A DNA stretch of 64,000 nt from Anaerolineales bacterium UBA2395 (GTDB lineage: Bacteria > Chloroflexota > Anaerolineae > Anaerolineales > Villigracilaceae), in NCBI GenBank assembly GCA_002343775.1, contig DDSH01000005.1, forward strand, positions 51,965-115,964, read 5' to 3'. The notes under the pieces are model-generated. The model made no database searches. It was not told the DNA's origin and worked only from the letters and a program-made list of their open reading frames with translations. Position 1 is the first letter of the stretch. The number at the start of each line of letters is the position of its first letter. The position numbers and the translations under genes were made by a program. Of this stretch, positions 39,490-47,652 are shown in pieces.

Positions 39490-41058
39490 CTATCCACCCT
39501 TTGCCAGCAAAGACTTAATTTCATCCATAATCGCCGCAATTTGCTTTTCCTTGGCAAGAATACTCTCCGCCAACTCGGCAGGCGGCAGATGTTCCAAGTC
39601 CTCTTTGCGACTGGGGTTCTTGATGTCGAGATTGACGCTCACCACATCCCCGCCACCGTTGGTCTGGATCACGTCTGCGGCGCGTACCCTCCATGCGCGT
39701 TCATTCTCAACTCGGTGCGGAGCATCCCACCAATCCAGAATCGGCTGGAACTCCTCGAACTGCATCGGGCGCGTCTTGGTATAGTTCTTCACGCCTTCGG
39801 GGAGAACATGCTCATAGAACCAGATATCAGTTGTCGGCTGGGAACGATCGAAGAACAGCAAATTGGTCGGGATGGGCGTATACGGCGCGAACACCCCGTT
39901 GGGCAGTCGGATGATCGTATGCAGGTTGAAATCCCTCAGCATCTGCGCCTTCACCCGCGCCGCCACCCCGTCGCCGAACAGAAATCCATTCGGCACCACC
40001 ACGCCGCAGCGCCCGCCGTGCTTCAACGAACGCATCACGAACTGCATGAACAACAGCGCCGTCTCGCTGGCGCGCGTATTCTCGGGGAAGTTCAACTGAA
40101 TGCCCGCCTCCTCCTCGCCGCCGAAGGGCGGGTTGGTCACGATCACATCGAAGCGGTCTTTCTCCCCGATCTCGTTCAGCGGATTCTTCAACGCGTTATC
40201 GCGGCGGATGTTGGGCGTTTCGATCCCGTGCAACAACAGGTTCATCGTGCTCAACAGATACGGCAGCGGCTTCTTCTCCACCCCAAACAACGTCTTCGTT
40301 TGCAGCGTTTCCTGCTCTTTGGATTTTTTCGCCTGCGGCTTGAGATACTCATACGACTCGACTAAAAATCCGCCCGTGCCACACGCGGGATCAAGAACGG
40401 TCTCTCCCAGCCGCGGCTTGACTCTGTCTACGATCAGTTTGACCACGGGACGGGGCGTATAGAACTCGCCCGAATCGCCAGCCGCGTCGCGCATCTCCTT
40501 CAACATCGACTCATACAAATGCGCCAGCGTAAAGATCTCATCCTTCGACTGAAAGTGGATGTTATCCACCAGGTTGACCACATCCCGCAGCAGATACCCG
40601 CTCAACATGCGGTTGTACGTCTCTTTGAACACCTCCGCCACCTTCAACCGTTCATCCGAACCCGTCAGCCCGCGCAGCGCAGGCAGCAACCCGTCATTGA
40701 TGAACTTGACCAGATCCTCGCCCGTCGCCCCGTTATCCTCATCCGACGCCCAATCCCGCCATCGATACGGCGACGGAATCACAGGCTTATACTTCTCACG
40801 TGCGAGAACAGCATCCTGCTCGCGGCGCATCTCCAAATCATCGTAACACTTCAAAAACAAAATCCACGACAACTGCGGCAACCGATCCAAATCCCCATTC
40901 AACCCCGCATCCTTCCGCATAATGTCACGGGCAGATTTGATGAGAGAAGAAAGCGAGGCTTTGGTGTTGTGGTTTTTCTCCCCTAATTTCGAAGAAATTG
41001 AGAGAGAAGTCTCGGTCTTCGGCGTGACAGAGGTTTTTTTTGTCTTTTGTTTGGGCAT
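39490..41058 (-). CDS. hsdM: Type I restriction-modification methylase HsdM
   Basis: N6-adenine DNA methylase subunit, 522 residues from the ATG at 41058. It has an N-terminal HsdM helical domain, then the SAM motif LDPACGTGGFLVES and the catalytic NPPF (VIVTNPPFGGEEE). GEFYTPRPVVKLIVD before motif I is also typical. A longer frame upstream adds an unlikely 17 residues. The gene lies 13 bases after the membrane gene and directly before hsdS. Its codon use is close to the core genome, unlike the AT-rich cargo genes. Confidence 0.93.
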   Translation of the reverse strand: MPKQKTKKTSVTPKTETSLSISSKLGEKNHNTKASLSSLIKSARDIMRKDAGLNGDLDRLPQLSWILFLKCYDDLEMRREQDAVLAREKYKPVIPSPYRWRDWASDEDNGATGEDLVKFINDGLLPALRGLTGSDERLKVAEVFKETYNRMLSGYLLRDVVNLVDNIHFQSKDEIFTLAHLYESMLKEMRDAAGDSGEFYTPRPVVKLIVDRVKPRLGETVLDPACGTGGFLVESYEYLKPQAKKSKEQETLQTKTLFGVEKKPLPYLLSTMNLLLHGIETPNIRRDNALKNPLNEIGEKDRFDVIVTNPPFGGEEEAGIQLNFPENTRASETALLFMQFVMRSLKHGGRCGVVVPNGFLFGDGVAARVKAQMLRDFNLHTIIRLPNGVFAPYTPIPTNLLFFDRSQPTTDIWFYEHVLPEGVKNYTKTRPMQFEEFQPILDWWDAPHRVENERAWRVRAADVIQTNGGGDVVSVNLDIKNPSRKEDLEHLPPAELAESILAKEKQIAAIMDEIKSLLAKGG

Positions 41059-41071
41059 GATGTTCCTGTAA

Positions 41072-41773
41072 TTACTTGATGGTGAGTAATGTGTACATAA
41101 TATTGACAAATTCTATAACTGTTAATAATCCACTAAATATGCCAATAATTGATTTAACTTGCTTTGATTTTTTAGATTCATCGAGATTATCTAATTCTTG
41201 ATTATTGAAAAAAAGCCATACCCCCAAAAACCATGAAGACAGCGCTAAAGAAACAAGAACCAATGCTTTGGCTGAAATCAAATTACTAAACTCATTAGGA
41301 AATCTAAGAATTGCACTGTGCAAAATTATAGACAATGCAATATATCCGCACCAAAAAGATAAACTTTTCAATGGAGAAGTGAGTAAAAGAGATAACCCAA
41401 CTTGTGCACCAAAGAAAAGCCCAAACATAACCAGCCAATCAGTTCCCGTTAATTGTGTATTTAGATAGCTTGGACCAATTGCTGCCAAAACGATACCACT
41501 AATTAGAAAGAAAAAACCAAGTACTGCCTTTCCTGCTCTATCTTGTTGTGATTGGTTTGGTATGTCAATCCCAGCACCATAAACAAAAAGAGCCCATGCA
41601 ATTGCTAAGACAATCCCAGACGCAAAGGGTGGTGCGCTGATAAATATACCAATTGAAAAAAAGAGTAGGATTACTAATGAGCTAAGTGCAAAGGTGCTGA
41701 AAGGTCGATCGTTTGTTGTCACGGAAAGTTCCTTTCTTAGCATTTGTAAACGCTTAAGTTTGTTATCATTCAT
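41072..41773 (-). CDS. Six-helix membrane protein inside the hsd operon
   Basis: 233 residues with about six hydrophobic segments and a basic N-terminus (MNDNKLKRLQMLRKELS). The ATG at 41773 overlaps, by eight bases, the end of a 12-codon copy of the hsdR 3' end, as if the gene once directly followed an hsdR. No family recognised. It is AT-rich. A membrane effector accompanying the restriction system is one possibility. Confidence 0.65.
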   Translation of the reverse strand: MNDNKLKRLQMLRKELSVTTNDRPFSTFALSSLVILLFFSIGIFISAPPFASGIVLAIAWALFVYGAGIDIPNQSQQDRAGKAVLGFFFLISGIVLAAIGPSYLNTQLTGTDWLVMFGLFFGAQVGLSLLLTSPLKSLSFWCGYIALSIILHSAILRFPNEFSNLISAKALVLVSLALSSWFLGVWLFFNNQELDNLDESKKSKQVKSIIGIFSGLLTVIEFVNIMYTLLTIK

Positions 41774-41801
41774 ACAAAAACTTCTGCATCTCATCCACCG
41801 C
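41766..41801 (-). pseudogene. Fragment of an hsdR 3' end (12 codons)
   Basis: Reads AVDEMQKFLYE-stop, against AVDELQKMLYE-stop at the end of the intact hsdR (42361). It lies on the far side of the GIY-YIG unit, just before the membrane gene, and points to a duplication or exchange at the hsdR end. Confidence 0.65.
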
Positions 41802-41809
41802 CAATTATA

Positions 41810-41918
41810 TGTCGTTGCGAGGAGCGCTCTTGGATTTTGCGACGAAGCAATCTCCTCGCTATTATATGCACTCTATTAATTGTGAGATTGCTTCGCCAAA
41901 GAACGGCTCGCAACGACA
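41810..41918. repeat. Palindromic element, copy 1 (flanking GIY-YIG gene)
   Basis: About 109 bases beginning TGTCGTTGCGAGGAG and ending CTCGCAACGACA, with inner arms GACGAAGCAATCT and AGATTGCTTCG. It is very similar to, and in the same orientation as, the element at 42241-42350. Confidence 0.8.
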
Positions 41919-41924
41919 TGATGA

Positions 41925-42224
41925 TTATTTTATTTCCTCATACAAATCCTTCCACTCAGGATTCATCTTGTTTATCAAATCAACTTTCTTCTTGCGTGAA
42001 CCACCTTTGATCTGCTTCTCCCTTGCAATCGTGGCATGTACATCATTCCCAATTTCGTAATACACCAACTTATGCACATTGTACTTCTTCACAAACGCAC
42101 TACCTAAACCGTTCTTATGCTCATACACTCGACGTGCTAAATTGTTGGTCACGCCAGTGTACAGTACTGTATTGTGGGCATTTGTCATGATGTAGACGCA
42201 GTATTGTTTATCAATTGCCATCAA
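41925..42224 (-). CDS. GIY-YIG endonuclease domain protein
   Basis: 99 residues of the UvrC/UPF0213-type GIY-YIG family. YCVYIMTNAHNTVLYTGVT at the N-terminus gives the YIG-like and GVT elements, then NLARRVYEHKNG with the catalytic Arg and the helix His, and VYYEIGNDVHATIAREKQIKG with the metal-binding Glu. Such small proteins are predicted DNA nucleases. It sits between two direct copies of a palindromic element, as a possible mobile unit inserted near the hsdR end. Confidence 0.88.
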   Translation of the reverse strand: MMAIDKQYCVYIMTNAHNTVLYTGVTNNLARRVYEHKNGLGSAFVKKYNVHKLVYYEIGNDVHATIAREKQIKGGSRKKKVDLINKMNPEWKDLYEEIK

Positions 42225-42240
42225 AACTCCCGCTCACGTA

Positions 42241-42350
42241 TGTCGTTGCGAGGAGGGCGCTCTTCCCGACGAAGCAATCTTCTCGCACCTGAGGGTACTT
42301 CATATAACAGGAGATTGCTTCGCCCCAAAGTGCGGGGCTCGCAACGACAT
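42241..42350. repeat. Palindromic element, copy 2 (flanking GIY-YIG gene)
   Basis: 110 bases: TGTCGTTGCGAGGAGG at one end, CTCGCAACGACA at the other, inner arms GACGAAGCAATCT and AGATTGCTTCG. It directly follows the end of hsdR. Confidence 0.8.
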
Positions 42351-42360
42351 GATGGTCAGT

Positions 42361-44706
42361 TTATTCATACAACATCTTCTGCAACTCATCCACCGCCTGC
42401 AACAACTTCTCCGCCCCGCCAAACAAGCGGTAAATATCATGTGTTGTCCCATATTGGTCAAACGGCGAAACCTGTAATACCCGCGGCAACTGGTCAAATT
42501 CGCCAATGCCATAATCCGCATATTTCTCCAGCAAGGTATCCAAAATCTCCCTTGCCGCAGGCGTAAACGTATTGAAGAAATTAGCCTTCTTCTGGCGCAG
42601 TTTCTCCGCCCGCTCGCGGCGTGTCACCAGCGGCGCATTGTACGCTACATGCAAGAGCAAATCCAGCGCGTCTGCGTCTTCTTGGTGGGTGACATGCGCC
42701 AGATGGTCAGGGTCAATACCACGGGCGCGCAACTGGTTCAAAATCTCGATCCGTTGCTCTGCCTGTGTCCATACTTGCCTTAAATGCTCAGCAGTCAAAT
42801 TCAAGCGGCGAATGTTCTGCGTCACATAATCGGTAAATTCAACCGTTTTGAGCACATTTCCTTCGGGGTCAATCTCAAAGGCTTGTTCACCCGCAATATA
42901 TACGTACACATTATCCAGATAATACTTGCGCGGTAATTCGCCAATCTGGCGTTGAATTTCACGGATGGTGCTTTCTTCGCCTGTTTCCATTTCTTCGGGT
43001 TGAAGCGTCCCATCTTCGCTATCTTCCACATTGGTTTCATTACCATCTTCATCCATCTTTGTCTTGGTCACCCGTACAGGGTCGCCATCAAACGCAGGGT
43101 CGTAAAACAACTGGGTCGCGCCCACATAATCCAGAATCGTAAACCAGAACTTGCCATGCTCTTCCGAAACCCGCGTCCCACGCCCAATGATCTGCTTGAA
43201 CTCTGTCATCGAGTTGATCGTGCGGAACAAAACCACATTTCGGCAGGTCGGCGCATCCACACCCGTGGTTAGCATTTGCGAAGTGGTCAAAATAACAGGC
43301 ACTTCCTTTTCAGGGTCTTGGAAGTTATCCAAATGTCCACGCCCAACAGAACCTTCTTCTGAAACCACCCGCTCCACATAATGCAGGTGAATTTTGCTTA
43401 AATCGGCATTGGCATTATTCAAGGCAATGCGCATGTCCAACGCATGTTCCTGATCCACACAAAATACAATCGTCTTATCAAAGCGATTCGTCCGCTTGAG
43501 ATATTCTGTCAAATGCCTTGCTACTACTTCCGTGCGCGAGAGCAAAGAAACAACCCGCTCAAAGTCTTTCGTGCCGTACAAGTCAGCGGGAATCTCACGC
43601 CCGAAACGATCCAATACTCCTGGGTCAATTTGCAATCCGCTCGCATCCACATCGGGAATCACACGATACACCCGATACGGCGCAAGGAAACCATCCTCAA
43701 TCCCTTGTTTCAAACTGTAGGTATAAATCGGTTCGCCGAAATACTCATAGGTATCCACATTGTCATTGCGCTTGGGTGTCGCCGTCATGCCGATCTTGGT
43801 CGCTGAGTCAAAATAATCCAAAATCTTGCGCCAACTTCCCTCTTCATTGGCAGACCCGCGATGACATTCATCCACGATGATCAAATCAAAAAAGTCACGC
43901 GGATATTGCTCGTATAAATTCTCACCCGTCACAGGGTTTGCCAACGCCTGATACAAAGCAAAATAAACTTCACGGCTCTTTACCGCTTTTCCTTGTATCT
44001 TTTGCAGGGCTTGTCCCATCGGGGAGAAGGTTCTATCTTTTGCCTGGTCGATCAACACATTGCGGTCGGCGAGGAATAAAATTTTCTTCTTGCGCTTCGC
44101 CTTCCACAAGCGCCATGCGATTTGAAAGGCAACAAAGGTCTTTCCCGTCCCTGTTGCCATTGTGATCAAAATACGTTTTTGTTCAGCCAGCAAGGCATTA
44201 ACCGCCCTGTTAATGGCCACCTGCTGATAATAACGCGGCGCTTTTCCACCCACTTCCTGCCAATAGTCAGAAAGCGAGTCTTTTTCTTCTTTTTCACTTT
44301 GAAAGTTGAATGTGCCTTTGAGTCGTTCCCATAACTCATCTGGGCTTGGAAAAGCATCAAGATTGCGCTCCATGCCTGTGATGAAGTCGTGCTCTACAAT
44401 CCCCTTGCCATTACTGGCGTACGCAAACTTCAATCCCATCATTTCCGCGTATTGGATGGCTTGCTGTAATCCCGCCCCCGGATGTTTATATTCCGCTTTG
44501 GCTTCCACCACTGCAATCGGAATATTCTGCCGAATGAATAGCACATAGTCCGGGCGCAGACCTTCCTTGCGAACATGCCTGTCCCCAATCGGCACAATCC
44601 GACCGCGCGTTAAGACCATCTGCTCGGCAATGTATTCATCCTCCCAGCCGGAGCCATGTAAATTCGGGACTATGTAGGTTCTGCAAGTATCCGCTTCTGT
44701 AGGCAT
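42361..44706 (-). CDS. hsdR: Type I restriction enzyme translocase/nuclease subunit HsdR
   Basis: Motor and nuclease of the type I system, 781 residues, the size of the EcoEI/KpnI-type R proteins. An N-terminal nuclease domain (RPDYVLFIRQNIPIAVVEAK, an HSDR_N-like core with the catalytic Asp and E-x-K) is followed by superfamily 2 helicase motifs: ATGTGKTFVAFQ (motif I), DECHRG (motif II), MTATPKRND (motif III), and IIGRGTRVSE (motif VI). The C-terminal EcoEI_R_C-type domain follows and the protein appears intact. It is the first gene of the operon, and its upstream region carries a set of palindromes. Confidence 0.93.
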   Translation of the reverse strand: MPTEADTCRTYIVPNLHGSGWEDEYIAEQMVLTRGRIVPIGDRHVRKEGLRPDYVLFIRQNIPIAVVEAKAEYKHPGAGLQQAIQYAEMMGLKFAYASNGKGIVEHDFITGMERNLDAFPSPDELWERLKGTFNFQSEKEEKDSLSDYWQEVGGKAPRYYQQVAINRAVNALLAEQKRILITMATGTGKTFVAFQIAWRLWKAKRKKKILFLADRNVLIDQAKDRTFSPMGQALQKIQGKAVKSREVYFALYQALANPVTGENLYEQYPRDFFDLIIVDECHRGSANEEGSWRKILDYFDSATKIGMTATPKRNDNVDTYEYFGEPIYTYSLKQGIEDGFLAPYRVYRVIPDVDASGLQIDPGVLDRFGREIPADLYGTKDFERVVSLLSRTEVVARHLTEYLKRTNRFDKTIVFCVDQEHALDMRIALNNANADLSKIHLHYVERVVSEEGSVGRGHLDNFQDPEKEVPVILTTSQMLTTGVDAPTCRNVVLFRTINSMTEFKQIIGRGTRVSEEHGKFWFTILDYVGATQLFYDPAFDGDPVRVTKTKMDEDGNETNVEDSEDGTLQPEEMETGEESTIREIQRQIGELPRKYYLDNVYVYIAGEQAFEIDPEGNVLKTVEFTDYVTQNIRRLNLTAEHLRQVWTQAEQRIEILNQLRARGIDPDHLAHVTHQEDADALDLLLHVAYNAPLVTRRERAEKLRQKKANFFNTFTPAAREILDTLLEKYADYGIGEFDQLPRVLQVSPFDQYGTTHDIYRLFGGAEKLLQAVDELQKMLYE

Positions 44707-44815
44707 GGGGTCTCCCCATTGCTCCTATTTTACTCCAACCCGCCGCTTAACCTCCCTCAATTCCACAGGAACTGGGGCAGGGCAGGGGGCGGAACCGCCC
44801 GCCAGCCGTATAAAA

Positions 44816-44940
44816 TTTCCTCACAGGGAATTTAAATTTCCTGTGAGGAAAAATTTTTTTCTACCGAGGAATCGAGTCAATTCCTCATAGGGAATCGGGT
44901 AAACCCTGTAAGGAAATTTAAATTTGCTCATAGCGAATTT
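44816..44940. repeat. Three AT-rich hairpins with a repeated CTCAYAGSGAAT motif
   Basis: Hairpin 1 has a perfect 12-bp stem (44816-44827 with 44840-44851) around GAATTTAAATTT and a T run after it. Hairpin 2 is imperfect (44881-44892 with 44904-44915). Hairpin 3 is 44920-44927 with 44933-44940. The motif CTCACAGGGAAT or a close variant recurs directly at 44820, 44884 and 44927. Possible operators or a transcription barrier between hsdR and the HU-like gene. Confidence 0.6.
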
Positions 44941-45043
44941 CAATCCCCCCGCCGCGGGTTGATTTTTAAGTGTTTGTAAGGTGTGGCTTATAGCAAACTG
45001 GCTTGGCTAACAAAAACGCAAAACACAGGCGCGCCCCCGTCCG

Positions 45044-45049
45044 TATAAT
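45044..45049 (+). promoter_or_regulatory. -10 element before the HU-like gene
   Basis: A perfect TATAAT lies 113 bases before the ATG at 45163, leaving a leader of about 100 bases. No good -35 hexamer is seen at the right distance. Confidence 0.4.
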
Positions 45050-45162
45050 TAACCATGTCGAACCCAGGGCGGTCAACGGCGTAACCGGTTCGCAAAACGA
45101 CCTCCCCGAAAACGACAAGTCGAAAACCACCATCCATTTCCATTTCAAGGAGGCAATATCCC

Positions 45163-45567
45163 ATGGCACCCCGAATCAAGGCGATCAACGCCTACCGTCC
45201 GCGCGTCGAACAGGGCAACACCGTCCAAAAGCCCGAGCTCGTCCGCGCCCTCTCCCGCGCCACCGGTCTGGTGGAGGGCTCCATCGACCAGTCCAACAAG
45301 GAACTGCGCGACCACATCATCGAATACTGCCGCGCCGGTCGCGCCGTCAAAGTGGAAGGGCTGGGCACCTTCACCCCCAGCATCGATCTCGACGGCGTGC
45401 TCGCGATCCACTTCCGCCCCGATCCCGCCCTGAACTACGGCATCAACGTCCCCGGAACCTTCAGCGGCACCATCATCAACCGCGAATTCATCGGCTACAC
45501 CAGCGAAGACCTGGTCGAATACTGGAACGAACAGCACCCCGAAGACCCGGTTGTGATCAACGACTGA
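45163..45567 (+). CDS. HU/IHF-fold DNA-binding protein, variant family
   Basis: 134 residues. The plan resembles HU-like proteins: helices at the start (KPELVRALSRATGLVEGSID), then RDHIIEYCRAGRAVKVEGLGTFTPSID, the turn with GLGTF common to HU/IHF, and a beta region. The DNA-binding arm is not the usual length. The acidic C-terminal extension (VEYWNEQHPEDPVVIND) is unusual. AGGAGG nine bases before the ATG decides the start. Probably a nucleoid-associated protein. A strong hairpin terminator follows. Confidence 0.75.
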   Translation: MAPRIKAINAYRPRVEQGNTVQKPELVRALSRATGLVEGSIDQSNKELRDHIIEYCRAGRAVKVEGLGTFTPSIDLDGVLAIHFRPDPALNYGINVPGTFSGTIINREFIGYTSEDLVEYWNEQHPEDPVVIND

Positions 45568-45596
45568 TCCCCGCGCGACCCTTCCAGAACATATGA

Positions 45597-45622
45597 CGAC
45601 CCCCGCTTTACGGCGGGGGTCG
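45597..45622 (+). terminator. Terminator after the HU-like gene
   Basis: A 10-bp GC stem (CGACCCCCGC at 45597-45606 with GCGGGGGTCG at 45613-45622), a 6-base loop, followed by a modest T-rich stretch. Confidence 0.7.
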
Positions 45623-45679
45623 CTTGGTTGTAATTGTAATGCGCCGGAGCCCACAGATCTTTCCAGCGGGCAGAATGGG

Positions 45680-45817
45680 CTACGAACCGGAGTGCTTGGT
45701 CAGCGTGATGGAGGTCTTGGGCTGCTTCTTCTCCTTCTTCAGTTTGCGCTTCTCCTTCAGGTCGTGTTTGGCTTTCTTCTTGCCTTCCTTCTTTTCCTTA
45801 TCGCGGTTGTGACTCAT
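45680..45817 (-). CDS. 45-residue Lys-rich basic protein
   Basis: The frame from ATG 45817 to TAG 45680 has GGAGACCTT just upstream. It encodes a very basic peptide (MSHNRDKEKKEGKKKAKHDL at the start, ending SITLTKHSGS) with almost only charged residues. It could be a small nucleic-acid-binding protein. Codon pattern (alternating AAG/GAG) might arise from simple-sequence DNA, so I keep medium confidence. It is convergent with the HU-like gene. Confidence 0.6.
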   Translation of the reverse strand: MSHNRDKEKKEGKKKAKHDLKEKRKLKKEKKQPKTSITLTKHSGS

Positions 45818-45939
45818 AAGGTCTCCTTCCATACAAAGGGGGCGGGAACAGAATCATCCTTATCATATATCAGACGCGCCGCGAAATCAACTGCCGGAGA
45901 GGATGTTCTTGCGTGTTGGAGAGTTTGCACTTGAATAAA

Positions 45940-45965
45940 CCAGCCCTTGAAGAATCAAGGGCTGG
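45940..45965 (-). terminator. Terminator after the 383-residue membrane gene
   Basis: An 11-bp perfect stem (CCAGCCCTTGA at 45940-45950 with TCAAGGGCTGG at 45955-45965) and a 4-base loop, 20 bases after the stop of the minus-strand gene; the following T run is weak. Confidence 0.65.
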
Positions 45966-45984
45966 AAGCAATAGGGACATCGGG

Positions 45985-47136
45985 TTATTGTTTCGGCGAC
46001 TCTTCATCCGGTGGGGTGGGGGGTTCGGCATATGCTTCTGTTAACGGTGCAATCCCTCCTCCAACCGGTGGGGTGGTTGATTCGGTCGATACAGTGTCGG
46101 TCTTCTTCTGTTCGCCTTTGATCTGGCGAATGATGTCGTACCAGAAGGACGAACCTTGTGAGACGGCAATACCGGTGATGACGATCCCCAGAATTCTCAG
46201 GAGCAACCACATTCCATCGGAAAGGGAATTCGACCATTTGGTATAAGGCGAAACAAGGTCCTGATACCCGGTATCATTCTCTTTTTCGAGTGGCGGTCGA
46301 ATATACCAGGGATACCCGATGACGGTCCCGCTTTCGTCTCTGGTATACCAAGGCAGGTTTATCACCGCCATGTCATCCAGCGAAGCATAAAGCGCTTCGA
46401 GGTCGGCTTGTTGTTCTTCTTCCGAATTCTCCGATTGAAGAATCGTCTCGGCGTATGCATTAGCTTTTTGGGTCAGTTGCGGGTCGAACCATGCCTGTCC
46501 GGCGATCTGAATGGTATCCACGCCGAGAGCGAACGCCAGCAGCAGCGAGATCCACAAGACATACGTCTTGGCGAGCGCCCCGAACTTTTGGGCGGCTTGA
46601 TCCATGACCGAACCGAAATAGGTCTCGAGTTTCTCGCGCCATTGATCAAAAGAATAGTACGATTTATCCACGAGGGCTATAAGCTTGTCTTTTGTATCGA
46701 ACGGCGTTGGGTCGCCGCTCAAGTTTGGAATACTCTTCGGTAAAAGTGTGATGACGTTCTTGACCTTATCCTTCCAATCCGCCGCTGTGCCCTCCAGATC
46801 GAAGAGCGCATCCACCAGCACCTTGGGCTGAATACGCTCTACATAATCGGATACTTGGGTTTTTCCGATTAGCCTTCCCAAACCCTTCGCGGCATAACGC
46901 ACAGGGCGTAGTGCATTGATCTGCGGGGTCTTCTTCAACTCTTTAATAGTGAATTTTTTGCCCTCGGTAAGGGTGTCTTCAATGGTGTTTTTCAGAAAGT
47001 CTTCGAGCACCTTCCCCCTTGTTTCCAGTACATCCAGCACCCATTTTGTGAAACCGGAAATGAGCATGCTCATGATGTAATACACAACTGCCAACACAAG
47101 CGCTACACTGACAACTTGCGAAAGTGATATGTTCAT
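45985..47136 (-). CDS. Uncharacterised protein with three or more membrane segments
   Basis: 383 residues from the ATG at 47136, where AGGAGGAGGC gives a ribosome binding site. An N-terminal membrane helix (about 5-28) is followed by a soluble helical region to about 185. A second helix pair follows (about 195-215 with TYVLWISLLLAFALGVDTI). After an acidic loop with two aromatic PWY motifs (INLPWYTRDE, IGYPWYIRPP) comes one more helix (LLLRILGIVITGIAVS) and a Pro-rich tail. The layout suggests an envelope protein. No family recognised. Confidence 0.65.
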   Translation of the reverse strand: MNISLSQVVSVALVLAVVYYIMSMLISGFTKWVLDVLETRGKVLEDFLKNTIEDTLTEGKKFTIKELKKTPQINALRPVRYAAKGLGRLIGKTQVSDYVERIQPKVLVDALFDLEGTAADWKDKVKNVITLLPKSIPNLSGDPTPFDTKDKLIALVDKSYYSFDQWREKLETYFGSVMDQAAQKFGALAKTYVLWISLLLAFALGVDTIQIAGQAWFDPQLTQKANAYAETILQSENSEEEQQADLEALYASLDDMAVINLPWYTRDESGTVIGYPWYIRPPLEKENDTGYQDLVSPYTKWSNSLSDGMWLLLRILGIVITGIAVSQGSSFWYDIIRQIKGEQKKTDTVSTESTTPPVGGGIAPLTEAYAEPPTPPDEESPKQ

Positions 47137-47376
47137 GCCTCCTCCTTTATTCGATGAGGGTATGAATTTGAATATGACATCAATCCGGGAACGAACCGCA
47201 GAACCGATACGATGCTGGGAACCTCCTTTCACGACGACGAACGCGTGCCAGCCATCACCCCCACACGTATTGCTAAGATACATTCATTATAAATATTTCC
47301 ACACTCAATTCAAGCCCATGCCCGCACCTGTTGTATAATCGGGCGGTACACCCATTCAACCCAAAGGAGATACAAA

Positions 47377-47541
47377 ATGGATAACAAGGTTTTACAGGTC
47401 ATTGTTGCGCTGTTCATCCCCCCGCTTGCCGTCTACATGAAGAACGGCAAGATCGATAACGACTTCTGGATCAACGTCATCGCCACGCTCATCGGCGGTC
47501 TGCCGGGCGTCATCCACGCCCTGTGGGTCATCCTGCGATAA
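47377..47541 (+). CDS. PMP3/YqaE family small membrane protein
   Basis: 54 residues: VLQVIVALFIPPLAVYM, a short charged loop (KNGKIDNDFWINVI), then LIGGLPGVIHALWVILR. This is the two-helix proteolipid family (UPF0057/PMP3/YqaE), linked in other organisms to salt and stress tolerance and membrane potential. AAAGGAGA seven bases before the ATG and a TATAAT at 47334-47339 support expression. A terminator directly follows. Confidence 0.85.
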   Translation: MDNKVLQVIVALFIPPLAVYMKNGKIDNDFWINVIATLIGGLPGVIHALWVILR

Positions 47542-47562
47542 GCTGCTCCCGTCTCGAACCGG

Positions 47563-47595
47563 CTCGCCGTGAAGCAACTTTGCGGCGAGTTTTTT
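47563..47595 (+). terminator. Terminator after the PMP3-family gene
   Basis: CTCGCCG (47563-47569) pairs with CGGCGAG (47583-47589), followed by TTTTTT (47590-47595). Confidence 0.8.
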
Positions 47596-47652
47596 GTTAA
47601 GCCTCCTTCAGCGACCCACTCACCGATCCCCGCCGCCTGCTACAATACCCCC

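Larger units (their letters stand above)
44707..45162. promoter_or_regulatory. Divergent intergenic region with repeated palindromes
   Basis: 456 bases between divergent hsdR and the HU-like gene. 44816-44940 holds the palindromes described separately. The half next to the HU-like gene holds a TATAAT at 45044. The piece next to hsdR (44710-44810) is GC-rich with runs of GGGCAGG and GGGCGGAACCGCCC. I see no reading frame that looks real. Confidence 0.5.

Noticed and set aside
39472..40365. A 297-codon plus-strand frame over hsdM
   Set aside because: Reverse complement of hsdM with Arg/His-rich composition; hsdM has all methylase motifs.
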